The notes beneath the pieces are model-generated. The model searched no databases. It worked only from the letters and a program-made list of their open reading frames with translations, and was not told where the DNA came from. A DNA stretch of 64,000 bases, taken from contig JAZNAG010000087.1 in the NCBI GenBank assembly GCA_045586405.1, forward strand, positions 1 to 64,000. The letters are read 5' to 3'. The position numbers and the translations under genes are program-made. Position 1 is the stretch's first letter; every line of letters starts with the position of its first letter. The DNA is from SIG607 sp045586405 (GTDB taxonomy: Bacteria; Bacillota; Clostridia; Oscillospirales; Acutalibacteraceae). This document shows, in pieces, positions 43,047-52,694 of the stretch.

Positions 43047-44768
43047 TTAACGAATGAAATGAAGCTTTTCAAGTATACAAGCTATCTTTTCGCCTTTTGG
43101 AAAGCCTTCAACATCTTCTTTTGTCATTGTTTTAATGGTAAAAAGTACCACTAAATAAACTACTGCCGCTATCATTACACATACGGCAACAGTGACTATA
43201 TTTGACAGATTGAATTTTTGGCAAAGCAAGGATACGCCAAAAGCAACAGCGCCGCAAGAAAGAGCCGAAATTGCCGGTTTTATAAGCACCGACATAAAGT
43301 TCATCTTAACACCTGTATGCTTTAAAAGACAGTAGGTGTTGGACAGGAAAATAAATATATAACAAACTGCAGTGCCGATAGGCGCACCCATAATGTTAAT
43401 TTCAGGTCTGCCTACCAGCAGGAAGTTAACTATAATTTTAAGTGTGGCACCGATAGCAATATTTCTCACCGGAAGTATAGGCTTGCCGATAGCCTGAAGC
43501 ATATTGGTCATAGGAACCGAAAGACCTGCAAAAACAGCCGCAATACCCAGCATACGAAGAAGCGGTCCACCAATTTGAACGGGAGCAACACCGTCATAGA
43601 GAAGCCCCATAATCTGAGGGGCTATAGAAGCCAGACCAATACCTGCGGGCAAGGCTATTACCGCAGTTGTTCGTATAATTGTTTCTATGGTCTTTTTAAC
43701 AGCCGGCTTGTCCTTTGCAACCCAAACGGTAGTAAGGAAAGGCACAGAACCGATTCCAAAAGTACCTGTAAGGGTAGGAATAAGATTATAAAGCACATAA
43801 GCCTCGCCTCTTATACCGTAGAGAAAGGTAGGCATATTAGAAGCAGAAAGAAGTTCTCTGCCAAGGCTTTGCGCCGAAGCATTGTAATCGCTTACAGCAG
43901 CCGCATACATATTGCTCACAAAGTCAAAAGAGCTTTCCATAACATTTTTGAGTTGCCATTTTACCATAAAGGTATCTATAAACAGCGTTACGTTACTTGC
44001 TATAGAGCTGAGAGCAACAGGAACGGCAATTACTATCAGCGCCTTCAAAAGCTGTTTTCCCGTTCTTTCGTCTTGAGGAGTGCAGAGCTGTTCTGCCGAT
44101 ATTGCATCACCTGTGATTTTATGACGAAGAGCAAGATAAGCAGTGGCGGCAATAGTTCCAACCATAATACCTGCAAGAGCGCCTGCAGCGGCATAAGCAA
44201 CATTACCTGTTATCTTAAGAATAACAAAAGCAAAAGAAAAGCCCAGTATCAATTTACCAAGAGCTTCTATAACATCGGAAATTGCGGTAGGATACATATT
44301 CCGCATACCCTCGTAATAACCGCGGTAGGCGGACATAAAACAGCAAAAAAGTACGGTTGGTGCAACCATAAGCACACAAACGCTGACATACTTTGCGTCG
44401 GCGGCATTTGTCGTGGTAAGCATTGCATAAGGGAAAATTGCAATAAGCATAACAATAAAGCCTGTAAGACCGGTAAACAAAAATGCCTTTTTAGCCATTT
44501 TAAGAGTTTTTCTGGCATCCTTCATTCTTCCCTCTGCAACGCAGGCGGCAGTAAGACGGGAAACCGCAATGGGAAGCCCTGCCATAGAAAGCGTATAAAT
44601 AGGTAAAAACAAATCATAAGCAGAGGAAAAATAGCCAAAGCCAAGGTCACCTATAAGGCGCTGAAGGGGTATTTTAAAAATGGCACCTATAACCTTAACT
44701 ATAATAGCCGATGCAAGTAAAATTACAGCACCGCGCTCAAAGTTCTGAGTTTTAGTATTCTTACTCAT
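43047..44768 (-). CDS. MATE/MVF-type polysaccharide flippase (SpoVB/YabM-like)
   Basis: 573 residues, about 14 membrane helices, MurJ/oligosaccharide-flippase superfamily. RGAVILLASAIIVKVIGAIFKIPLQ-like start (first helix), AGLPIAVSRL and YRGYYEGMRNMYPTA near 145 are typical of SpoVB/YabM proteins that move lipid-linked wall precursors. Placement just before mazG-rqcP-yabPQ matches Bacillus yabM. Vegetative MurJ/AmJ-like function is an alternative. AAAGGAG before ATG. Confidence 0.88.
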   Translation of the reverse strand: MSKNTKTQNFERGAVILLASAIIVKVIGAIFKIPLQRLIGDLGFGYFSSAYDLFLPIYTLSMAGLPIAVSRLTAACVAEGRMKDARKTLKMAKKAFLFTGLTGFIVMLIAIFPYAMLTTTNAADAKYVSVCVLMVAPTVLFCCFMSAYRGYYEGMRNMYPTAISDVIEALGKLILGFSFAFVILKITGNVAYAAAGALAGIMVGTIAATAYLALRHKITGDAISAEQLCTPQDERTGKQLLKALIVIAVPVALSSIASNVTLFIDTFMVKWQLKNVMESSFDFVSNMYAAAVSDYNASAQSLGRELLSASNMPTFLYGIRGEAYVLYNLIPTLTGTFGIGSVPFLTTVWVAKDKPAVKKTIETIIRTTAVIALPAGIGLASIAPQIMGLLYDGVAPVQIGGPLLRMLGIAAVFAGLSVPMTNMLQAIGKPILPVRNIAIGATLKIIVNFLLVGRPEINIMGAPIGTAVCYIFIFLSNTYCLLKHTGVKMNFMSVLIKPAISALSCGAVAFGVSLLCQKFNLSNIVTVAVCVMIAAVVYLVVLFTIKTMTKEDVEGFPKGEKIACILEKLHFIR

Positions 44769-44778
44769 AAACTCTCCT

Positions 44779-45453
44779 TTATTTTAGTTTAGAAATAACT
44801 TCCAGTATAGCGTCACAAAGCACAATATTACCGCTGTACGCCTCTTCTTTATATGACTGATTTGCATCGTCACCTGCATCGTCAGAAATCTGACGGACAC
44901 TGCCAAAGCACATACCTGTCTGATAACAAACCGATGCAATAGCGGCGGTTTCCATATCGCAGGAGACGGCACCGAAATTGTTTTTTAAATCATCTCTCAG
45001 TGTATCATCACTAACAAAGCAGTCACCCGAAACAGCAAGTCCTGTTACCGCAAAAGGATATATTTGTTGAAACAGCTTAATGATTGAATCGTCAGCGCTG
45101 TAAACATATTCTTGTCCCGGTTTCTCACAAGGCTTATATCCAAGACAGGTAAGGTCAAAATCGTGTTCAACAAATTTATCGGCAATAACTACACTGCCCT
45201 TTTTAACTTTACTTATTCCGCCGGAGTATCCAAAATTCAAAATGGTGTCACAGCCCTTAGTATAAAGATACATTGCGGCTGCGGTGGCATTCACCTTACC
45301 TATTCCCGAATGAAGCGCTATAACGCTGTTATCAGCAATTTTAAAGGTGTAGCCTGCTCTGCCGAAGTAGTCAAATTCTTCGGCATTTTCAATCTTTGAT
45401 ACAAAGGGCATAAACTCACCGTCATCTGCCACTATTATACCTATTTTTCTCAT
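44779..45453 (-). CDS. mtnN: 5'-methylthioadenosine/S-adenosylhomocysteine nucleosidase
   Basis: 224 residues, nucleoside phosphorylase fold. IGIIVADDGEFMPF start, HSGIGKVNATAAAMYL near 48, NFGYSGGI near 73, SCDMETAAIA near 165 (ribose-binding Glu) and QISDDAGDDA near 190 with the catalytic Asp. Removes adenine from MTA and SAH. GAGGT before ATG; spoVB-like gene follows after 10 bases. Confidence 0.9.
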   Translation of the reverse strand: MRKIGIIVADDGEFMPFVSKIENAEEFDYFGRAGYTFKIADNSVIALHSGIGKVNATAAAMYLYTKGCDTILNFGYSGGISKVKKGSVVIADKFVEHDFDLTCLGYKPCEKPGQEYVYSADDSIIKLFQQIYPFAVTGLAVSGDCFVSDDTLRDDLKNNFGAVSCDMETAAIASVCYQTGMCFGSVRQISDDAGDDANQSYKEEAYSGNIVLCDAILEVISKLK

Positions 45454-45464
45454 AACGCTACCTC

Positions 45465-45743
45465 TTATTTCAGATCTTCTATTTCTGCACGTTCTGTTTC
45501 AATTTGACTTAAAGCGGTATCAATTTCGCTTATAAGGTCCTTAACGTCATTATCGACATTTCCGTCATTTTTAGCCTGTTCGAAATACAACTTTCCAAGC
45601 TGAATGTAGCATTTATTTATTTTATTTTCAAGAGCCGCAATATTATATTTTCTTTTGCCAACACCTACAGCCTTTTCGGCACCGGAAGCCACAACGCCTG
45701 CCGCTTCGCTAATCTTTTTAACAACATCATCAAAAGAAACCAT
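45465..45743 (-). CDS. Conserved small coiled-coil protein, function unknown
   Basis: 92 residues, soluble. An N-terminal helix (VVKKISEAAGVVASGAEKAV), a short basic patch GKRKYNIAALENKINK and a C-terminal acidic coiled coil. Resembles uncharacterised clostridial proteins; I cannot name a family. The ATG at 45743 is preferred over the GTG at 45752, which lies in the ribosome site AGAGGTGA. First gene of a run leading into mtnN and the flippase (11-base gap). Confidence 0.75.
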   Translation of the reverse strand: MVSFDDVVKKISEAAGVVASGAEKAVGVGKRKYNIAALENKINKCYIQLGKLYFEQAKNDGNVDNDVKDLISEIDTALSQIETERAEIEDLK

Positions 45744-45816
45744 TTTGGTCACCTCTTTTTAAATTTTAACAGTATTATTTTACCATAAATAAGGGTTTAT
45801 TTCAAGTAAGTGCAAT

Positions 45817-47283
45817 TCACATAGTGCTATGCGGGTATTTGTTGTAAAATGCCTTTATTCCCTCTTTACGCGCCATTAGTTCGTCGAATCGGTTTATATA
45901 TTCATAGGGGTACTTGAAATTAAAAATACGCTCTATGTAATCGCCGCGGGGCTGACGCATTTTAGTTACTGCAGAAGCACCGCAGGCCAGTATTGTATGG
46001 GTTTCATCCATAATATAAACGTTATAAAAACATTCTTTACCCTTTATAGCATAGCCTACATTTTCAAGGTTGCCCACCGTTTTACTCTGTCTATACATAT
46101 AATATGGCAAAACGTTATTACAGGTTAGTATATCGTGGGCATGCGTTACCATTTTATCAGCGATTTTACCTGCCTCTATTTCAGGGAATTCACCCTTTGC
46201 AGTCATTCTTGAAGAACGCTTTAAAGACAGCGCGTGAACGGTTATACTTTCGGGACCGAGCTTTAAAATCTTATCCACAGTGTCTTTAAAGGTTTCAAAA
46301 GTATCGCCCGGAAGCCCTGCAATAAGGTCGGTATTGATATTATCAAAACCAATTTCTCTTGCCATATTAAAGGCATCAACCATCATTTGAGAAGTATGAG
46401 CGCGACCTATATTTTCAAGCACACTGTCGCACATTGTCTGAGGGTTTATGCTTATGCGGTCAACACCGCAGTTTTTAAGAACTAAAAGCTTTTCCTTTGT
46501 AATGGTATCAGGTCTGCCCGCTTCCACAGTAAATTCCCTAAGGTTTGATAAATCAAAAACACTGCGAACGAGAGACAGCACACGTTCAAGCTGCTGACAG
46601 TTAAGGGTGGTAGGTGTACCGCCACCCATATAAATGGTTTCAAGCCTTAAATTACACTCTCCTGCTATCTTAGCGGTTTCCTTTATTTCTTCACAAAGGT
46701 AATCTACATAAACGGGAATCAGTTTTTCCGCCTTTTCTACCGCGTGTGACACAAAGGAACAATAAGAGCATCTGGTAGGACAAAAAGGCACCGATATATA
46801 AAGACTAAAGGAATTATCATTTGATAAATTTATAATATCCTCTTCACTTTTATAGGTTTTACTGCAAAGAGATATTTTTTCTTCGTCTACATAAAACTTA
46901 TCTTTAAAATACTGCTTAGCGGCATTTTCACTGCCTGTTTCCTTTAAAACACTGGCATATAGTCGCGCAGGTCTTATTCCCGTAACAATACCCCAACGAG
47001 ATTTATAGCCTGTAATTTGAGAAAGGCACAAAAACAAAAGTGCGCATATTCTTCGCTCAGCTTCTCTATCGTCAAAGTTTATGTCAAGTTGTTCTGTTCT
47101 TTCACAAAAAGCACCGCTAAGGGAAAGACTACAGTAGATATTTACACCGTCAAGCTTTGTTACGGCAACGCCGTCACCGTCTATAACAGTGTCCGCCACC
47201 TCTATTTTTTCAAAAGGCAGAAACAGTCGGCAGATTTTTTCGGTTTCATATCTATAAGTATGACCGACACAGCAAAGTTTCAT
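45817..47283 (-). CDS. hemZ: Coproporphyrinogen dehydrogenase HemZ (radical SAM)
   Basis: 488 residues. An N-terminal ~150-residue domain characteristic of HemZ, including KSRWGIVTGIRPARLY near 110, then a radical SAM barrel with the cluster motif CPTRCSYCSF near 172 and YMGGGTPTTL near 220. Assigned to oxygen-independent coproporphyrinogen III oxidation, although HemN-like proteins can also be heme chaperones or methyltransferases. AAGGAAG before ATG; start overlaps the MBL gene by 4 bases (ATGA). Confidence 0.88.
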   Translation of the reverse strand: MKLCCVGHTYRYETEKICRLFLPFEKIEVADTVIDGDGVAVTKLDGVNIYCSLSLSGAFCERTEQLDINFDDREAERRICALLFLCLSQITGYKSRWGIVTGIRPARLYASVLKETGSENAAKQYFKDKFYVDEEKISLCSKTYKSEEDIINLSNDNSFSLYISVPFCPTRCSYCSFVSHAVEKAEKLIPVYVDYLCEEIKETAKIAGECNLRLETIYMGGGTPTTLNCQQLERVLSLVRSVFDLSNLREFTVEAGRPDTITKEKLLVLKNCGVDRISINPQTMCDSVLENIGRAHTSQMMVDAFNMAREIGFDNINTDLIAGLPGDTFETFKDTVDKILKLGPESITVHALSLKRSSRMTAKGEFPEIEAGKIADKMVTHAHDILTCNNVLPYYMYRQSKTVGNLENVGYAIKGKECFYNVYIMDETHTILACGASAVTKMRQPRGDYIERIFNFKYPYEYINRFDELMARKEGIKAFYNKYPHSTM

Positions 47284-47903
47284 CCCATTACTTCCTTTAT
47301 GTATGGATTAAACTCTTTTTCATAAGAAAGTCTTGTGGCTTCGCCGTGGCCGGGATAAACATCATAGTCACCGTTTAACTGAGCCAGTCTGATTAGCGAG
47401 GAAGCCATACTCTGCACATCGCCGTATGCGAAATCGGTTCTTCCAATGCTGAGTCTGAATAAAGTGTCACCGCTGAAAAGCCAGTTGTTTATAATGAAAC
47501 AGCTGCTTCCCATACTGTGACCGGGAGTCCACATAGTTTTTACCTCTATATCGGAAAAATGCAGAGTTTCTTCACCCGAAAAATTTACATCGGCTTTAAA
47601 GGGCTTTAAGGGTACGGAAAATCTCTCAGAAAGATTTATCTCATTATCGTAAAGACCTTTTTCGTCGGCTGAGCTTATATAAATTTTACCACCGGTAAGA
47701 CTTCTCACCTCATCTGCACCGCCAATATGGTCAAAATGATTATGGGTAAGAAGTATAGCAAACTCTTTACCCTGGTTTTCCCGTATAAATTCTTTTATTT
47801 GGGTACACATAGCACCGGGGTCAATAATAATAGCCGTTTTTTTACTTGAAATCAGATATGTATTAACACCCATATCCGAAACGTTTACAGTGGTTAAATT
47901 CAT
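47280..47903 (-). CDS. MBL-fold metallo-hydrolase (glyoxalase II-like)
   Basis: 207 residues. The metal site THNHFDHIGG near residue 55, TPGHSMGSSCF near 125, FSGDTLFRLSIGRTDF near 145 and PGHGEATRL near 184 are complete. Similar YqgX/GloB-like enzymes hydrolyse thioesters such as S-lactoylglutathione; the real substrate is unknown. ATG at 47903 follows GGAG and comes 1 base after the dtd stop; the longer frame to 47930 lies within dtd. Confidence 0.88.
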   Translation of the reverse strand: MNLTTVNVSDMGVNTYLISSKKTAIIIDPGAMCTQIKEFIRENQGKEFAILLTHNHFDHIGGADEVRSLTGGKIYISSADEKGLYDNEINLSERFSVPLKPFKADVNFSGEETLHFSDIEVKTMWTPGHSMGSSCFIINNWLFSGDTLFRLSIGRTDFAYGDVQSMASSLIRLAQLNGDYDVYPGHGEATRLSYEKEFNPYIKEVMG

Positions 47904-47904
47904 T

Positions 47905-48360
47905 TTACTTTCTCCAAATCGCAGTATCAAGAACTATTGTTACAGGGCCGTCGTTAAGAAGAGAAATCTTCATGTCTGCGCCGAAGCTTCCCTTTTCAAC
48001 ATTTATTACGCCGTTTGCCTTTAACAGATCGCAGAATTTTTCGTACTCTGCATTTGCATCATTTGGCGACTTGGCAAGAGAAAATGACGGACGGTTACCC
48101 TTTTTGGTATCAGCACAAAGGGTAAAGTTTGATATGACGAGAATTTCTCCGCCGATATCCTTTACAGATAAGTTCATTTTTTCTTCTTCATCGCAGAAAA
48201 TTCTAAGGGCGGACACCTTTGAAGCAAGTATCTCGGTGTCAAAGCTCGTATCGTCTTCATAAACACCCAGAAGAACAAGAAGTCCCTCGCCTATTTCTCC
48301 GATAATTTCATTATCTACCCTGACGGCAGCATTTTTAACTCTCTGAATTACAGCCTTCAT
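47905..48360 (-). CDS. dtd: D-aminoacyl-tRNA deacylase
   Basis: 151 residues. AVIQRVKNAAVRVDNE start, EILVISNFTLCADTKKGNRPSF near 78 with the SQFT-like element as SNFT, and the C-terminal NDGPVTIVLDT (Gly-cisPro motif region NDGPVT). Recycles D-aminoacyl-tRNAs. Its ATG overlaps the last base of rsh. Confidence 0.94.
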   Translation of the reverse strand: MKAVIQRVKNAAVRVDNEIIGEIGEGLLVLLGVYEDDTSFDTEILASKVSALRIFCDEEEKMNLSVKDIGGEILVISNFTLCADTKKGNRPSFSLAKSPNDANAEYEKFCDLLKANGVINVEKGSFGADMKISLLNDGPVTIVLDTAIWRK

Positions 48361-50558
48361 TACTGATTAAGCCTTTCTACATGGAATACGCCGTGAATTT
48401 TTTCAAGACGGCTTATAATATTTTTAAGATGCTCTACACCCTCTGCGCTTACAGTAATAAGCGTAATACTGTTGCCGTTTTTGGTGGGACGGGCATTTAT
48501 ATTGTGCAAAGCGACACGCATATTAACAAGAGCCTGAGAAATATCAAGAATAAGCCCCTGACGGTCAATAGCGGTTATTTGAATTGAAGCCAAGAAGTTA
48601 GCAGGACGGTTATCTGCCCAGCAAGCAGGAATCCATCTTGCAGGCTCGGCAGCTTCCTCGGTATTCTGCGGAACATTCAGACAGTCACGCTTATGGATAG
48701 AAACGCCGTGACCTCTGGTTATAAAGCCTATTATATCGTCACCGGGAAGCGGTGCACAGCATTTCGAAAACTTGATAAGACAGTTATCAATACCCTCTAC
48801 TATAACACCGTCGGTAGCCTTAGAATGTTTATGAGGTACAGTTTCGGGCAAGGTGGTTATAACCTTGTTTTGCTTTGAAATACGGTTGTAGGTTTCTTTG
48901 ATATTAGGCAGTATTCTGGCAAGAACAACACCGCCGTAGCCAATAGCAGCATACAGTTCGTCAATATTTTCAAGGCGCTGTTTTTTAACAATGTCAAGAA
49001 GGAATTCTTCAAGCTGCTCATCTTCTTCAAAGACAATACCGTTACGCTTGAATTCCTTTTCAAGCTCGTTTCTGCCGTTTTCAATATTTTCAGCGCGTTT
49101 TTCTTTCTTAAACCAGCTTCTGATTTTAGATTTCGCCTGATTTGTTACGGCAATATTCATCCAATCTCGGCTGGGACCGTGACCTGCCTGATTGGTGGTG
49201 AGAATTTCAATAATTTCACCTGTTTTAATTACGTGGTTTATAGGTACAATTTTTCCGTCAACCTTAGCGCCCACCATTTTTATACCAACAGCAGAGTGAA
49301 TAGCAAAAGCAAAGTCAACAACCGTAGCACCTGCAGGAAGGTTTATAACGTCACCCTTAGGAGTTACGGCAAAGGTGTCGTCTTGAGCAAGGTCAACCTT
49401 TATACTTCTGATAATTTCAGAAGCATCGCCCGTGTCGGTTTGAGTTTCAAGAATCTGTCTTATCCAGGCAAGCTGACTTTCCATACTTGCATCGTTGCCG
49501 TGTATACCTGCTTTATATTTCCAGTGCGCAGCAATTCCGTACTCGGCAGTTTCGTGCATTTCTTCGGTTCTTATCTGTATTTCAAATGGTACGCCCTCTC
49601 TGCCTATAACGGTGGTATGAAGAGACTGGTACATATTGGGCTTGGGGGTTGAAATATAGTCCTTAAATCTGTTTGGTATAGGGCGGAAAAGGTCGTGTAT
49701 AATACCAAGTATATTGTAGCAGTTAGCCACGGTATCGGTAATAATACGAACGGCATAAATATCGTATATTTCTTCAAAGCTTTTGCCCTGAATAAACATT
49801 TTTCTGTATATACCGTTTATGGATTTTACACGGCTTTGGAATTCGGTTTTAACATCGGGAATATCTGCCTTTAAGCGTTCGCTTATTTTCTCCTTTACCG
49901 ACTGAAGCATAACAGTGCGGTATTTATCGTTACCGCTGAGTAGATTTTCAATTTCTTTATAAGCAACAGGGTCAAGGTGGGCAATAGAAATATCTTCCAG
50001 TTCTTCCTTTATGGGACGAATACCGAGTCTATGAGCAATAGGCGCATAAACCTCAAGGGTTTCAAGAGCTTTATCCCTTTGCTTTTGCTGCGGCATAAAT
50101 TCAATGGTACGCATATTATGAAGACGGTCGGCAAGCTTTATCAGAATAACCCTTATATCCTTACCCATAGCTATAAGCATTTTTCTAATGCTTTCTGCCT
50201 GCTGTTCTTCTTTTGAAATAAAGGAAAGACGACCAATTTTAGTAACACCGTCTACAAGCAAGGCCACATCTTGTGAGAACATTTTTCCTATTTCTTCAAC
50301 GGTGGTTTCGGTATCTTCAACCGCATCGTGAAGCAAAGCTGCGCATACCGCCTCACTGTCCAGACCTAACTGTGCTACTATTTTGGCAACACATACAGGA
50401 TGGATATAATATTCCTCATTGGATTTTCTCATTTGGCCTTTGTGTACTTTTACGCAAAACTCAAATGCCTTTTTAATCATCTTGTAATCGAAAGGAATAT
50501 TTTGACTTTTCAGATAATTTTCAAAACTCTCAAAATCTTTCTCATAGGTACATTCCAT
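48360..50558 (-). CDS. rsh: Bifunctional (p)ppGpp synthetase/hydrolase (RelA/SpoT, Rsh)
   Basis: Stringent-response alarmone enzyme. 732 residues: HD hydrolase domain with AALLHDAVEDT near 70 (intact), synthetase domain with NRFKDYIS near 295 (the RxKD form of bifunctional enzymes) and YQSLHTTVIG near 305, a TGS domain near 390, a Cys-containing conserved segment KCCAPLPGDDIIGFITRG and a C-terminal ACT domain. Both activities look intact. AGGGGGTGA before ATG; 4 bases after recJ. Confidence 0.96.
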   Translation of the reverse strand: MECTYEKDFESFENYLKSQNIPFDYKMIKKAFEFCVKVHKGQMRKSNEEYYIHPVCVAKIVAQLGLDSEAVCAALLHDAVEDTETTVEEIGKMFSQDVALLVDGVTKIGRLSFISKEEQQAESIRKMLIAMGKDIRVILIKLADRLHNMRTIEFMPQQKQRDKALETLEVYAPIAHRLGIRPIKEELEDISIAHLDPVAYKEIENLLSGNDKYRTVMLQSVKEKISERLKADIPDVKTEFQSRVKSINGIYRKMFIQGKSFEEIYDIYAVRIITDTVANCYNILGIIHDLFRPIPNRFKDYISTPKPNMYQSLHTTVIGREGVPFEIQIRTEEMHETAEYGIAAHWKYKAGIHGNDASMESQLAWIRQILETQTDTGDASEIIRSIKVDLAQDDTFAVTPKGDVINLPAGATVVDFAFAIHSAVGIKMVGAKVDGKIVPINHVIKTGEIIEILTTNQAGHGPSRDWMNIAVTNQAKSKIRSWFKKEKRAENIENGRNELEKEFKRNGIVFEEDEQLEEFLLDIVKKQRLENIDELYAAIGYGGVVLARILPNIKETYNRISKQNKVITTLPETVPHKHSKATDGVIVEGIDNCLIKFSKCCAPLPGDDIIGFITRGHGVSIHKRDCLNVPQNTEEAAEPARWIPACWADNRPANFLASIQITAIDRQGLILDISQALVNMRVALHNINARPTKNGNSITLITVSAEGVEHLKNIISRLEKIHGVFHVERLNQ

Positions 50559-50562
50559 AAGC

Positions 50563-52569
50563 TCACCCCCTTATTCTTTTAAGTATTTCTGACTGTTCAA
50601 GGTCTACCTTACTGCCCACATTTATCACCGACAGTATTTCAACGCCGTTATCGTTTGTTCTTGAAATCAAAGACATTTCAGCAAGAATATCGAGTATAAT
50701 TTTCACCTTTGCTATGTCTATACTGCCTGAAAGGCGTTGAATAATGCCTTCGGTAATACAAGGTTCTCGGTAGATATATTTATAAACCGTTCTGCACTCT
50801 TCAATAGTAGGACAATAAAGACTGTAATCCTTAACCTCTCCACCCGAAAAATCATCGTAAGCCGCAAGTTGACAGGCAAGATTTTCATCGTTAAAACCTG
50901 CATAACGGTAGTCTTTGATTTGTATTGAAAGATATTCCTTTGAGTTATACAAATTTGTTTCAAGTACTACTGCAATATCAAGAAATTCGCCTTTTTTAAA
51001 CGGGAACGCCTTTTCTTCACAAGAAAACAGCATAGCCTGAAAAGCCACTGCACCCTTTACAAAGGAAATTTTCAAATGCTTACCGTTACCAACCGGTGTG
51101 ATTTTTTCTATCTGCACGGCAAGTAAGGCAAAAATAGGAACATTGTTACCCGTGCCAAAGGGCTGAAGCATATCAAGGGCATAAACAAGGTCAATACTCA
51201 GCGCCGCAGGATTTAATTTACAGTCCAGTTTAAGTACAGGCGCGACAGGTTTTAAACTTTTAGCATATTCATTGATTTTTGTTCTGAAAGCTACGATATT
51301 TTCTTTTTTAACGGTTAGCCCTGCCGCCTGTTCGTGACCGCCGAATTTTTCAGTATATGCTTCGGCAGATTTTACGGCTTCATAAAGAGAGAAGCCTTCA
51401 AGACTTCTGCCCGAACCGTGAGCTACATCACCGTCGGTGCTGAGTACTATTGCAGGCTTGCCGTAGTGCTCACAAATTCGTGAAGCCACAATACCCACAA
51501 TGCCGTGATGCCAGTTTTCACCGGCAACCACTATCACTCTGTCTTTATAAAGACCTTGAGCCTCAATAATATTTTGAGCCTCACGGTAGATTTCTTTTTC
51601 GGTTTCTTGACGGGAAATGTTTTCGGCATTTATCTCTTCTGCAAGAGCCGTTGCTGTTTCTTTTGAATCCGAAGTCAAAAGCTTTAAAGCACGCTCTGCA
51701 CTACCCATTCTGCCTGCCGCATTTATTCTGGGAACAAGGCCGAAAGAAATTCTGCCGACTGATAGTTTATCGTTGTCAAGACCTGCAACCTTAATAAGAG
51801 CGTCAATACCGGTGCGGCGCTGGTTTTTTATTATATCAAAGCCTGTTTTAACAAAGCAGCGGTTCTCACTTGTTAAAGGCATTACGTCACCTACCGTACC
51901 AAGTGCAACAAGGTCGCCGTACTTATATATCATTTCCTCGGGCATAGCATCCTCAATAGCGCAAACAAGCATAAAAGCAACTGCTACGCCGCAAATATCT
52001 TTAAACTCGCTTGAGTCGTCTTTTCTGTGAGGATCAACAACAGCAACAGCGTCAGGTATTTCTTCAGGCGGTAAGTGGTGGTCGGTAACAACAACATCAA
52101 TGCCGAGAGACACAGCATAATCAATTTCCTCTTTACAGGAAATTCCGTTATCTACAGTAACTATCAAATTAACGCCCTTGGTTTTAAGAACATCTATGGC
52201 AGGTTTATTCATACCATAGCCCTCATTAAAGCGGTCAGGAATATGATAGATTACATCTGCCCCTTTTTCTGTCAGATACAAAAACAGCAGAGCGGTAGCG
52301 GTAACACCGTCACAGTCATAGTCGCCGTAAATAGCTATTTTTTCACCGTTTTCTATAGCTTCATTTATGCGCTGTGCCGCCTTATCCATATCACGAAGTT
52401 CAAGAGGATGAGCAAAAACAGGCTCATCTGACAAAAACTCTTCAAGAAGTGCAGGATCATCATAGCCTCTTGACGAAGCTATCATAGCAACAAACGGGTC
52501 GATATCACATTCTTCGGCTAACATTTTGGCAAGTTCTTTGTCAACACTTGCAATTTCCCATTTTTTCAT
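50563..52569 (-). CDS. recJ: Single-stranded-DNA-specific exonuclease RecJ
   Basis: 5'-3' ssDNA exonuclease in repair. 668 residues. DHH motifs AIYGDYDCDGVTATALL near 80, VTVDNGIS near 130, VVVTDHHLPPEE near 150 and GVAVAFML; DHHA1 with FGGHEQAAGLTV near 395; then an OB fold and a C-terminal extension with a winged-helix-like segment. The ATG at 52569 follows GCAGGAAG; the frame upstream to 52602 includes the G-run of the ribosome site. Confidence 0.94.
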   Translation of the reverse strand: MKKWEIASVDKELAKMLAEECDIDPFVAMIASSRGYDDPALLEEFLSDEPVFAHPLELRDMDKAAQRINEAIENGEKIAIYGDYDCDGVTATALLFLYLTEKGADVIYHIPDRFNEGYGMNKPAIDVLKTKGVNLIVTVDNGISCKEEIDYAVSLGIDVVVTDHHLPPEEIPDAVAVVDPHRKDDSSEFKDICGVAVAFMLVCAIEDAMPEEMIYKYGDLVALGTVGDVMPLTSENRCFVKTGFDIIKNQRRTGIDALIKVAGLDNDKLSVGRISFGLVPRINAAGRMGSAERALKLLTSDSKETATALAEEINAENISRQETEKEIYREAQNIIEAQGLYKDRVIVVAGENWHHGIVGIVASRICEHYGKPAIVLSTDGDVAHGSGRSLEGFSLYEAVKSAEAYTEKFGGHEQAAGLTVKKENIVAFRTKINEYAKSLKPVAPVLKLDCKLNPAALSIDLVYALDMLQPFGTGNNVPIFALLAVQIEKITPVGNGKHLKISFVKGAVAFQAMLFSCEEKAFPFKKGEFLDIAVVLETNLYNSKEYLSIQIKDYRYAGFNDENLACQLAAYDDFSGGEVKDYSLYCPTIEECRTVYKYIYREPCITEGIIQRLSGSIDIAKVKIILDILAEMSLISRTNDNGVEILSVINVGSKVDLEQSEILKRIRG

Positions 52570-52660
52570 ACTTCCTGCCCCCCCTTCAAAAAAAGCAAAC
52601 ATTCACCCAATATAATTACATTTAATATATATTTTATCATAAATATGTCTGTTTTGCAAC

Positions 52661-52690
52661 AAAAAAAGAACGGCTTAACGCCGTTCCTTT
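52661..52690 (-). terminator. Terminator of the miaB-to-HAD operon
   Basis: GAACGGCG / CGCCGTTC-type stem (GGAACGGC-GTTAA-GCCGTTC) followed by TTTTTTT on the minus strand. Confidence 0.88.
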
Positions 52691-52694
52691 ATCA

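Noticed and set aside
43575..44606. 343-codon open frame on the plus strand
   Set aside because: Lies wholly antisense to the SpoVB-like flippase, is rich in Arg/Lys/Asn/Ser/His/Cys as mirror frames are, lacks a ribosome site and resembles no family.
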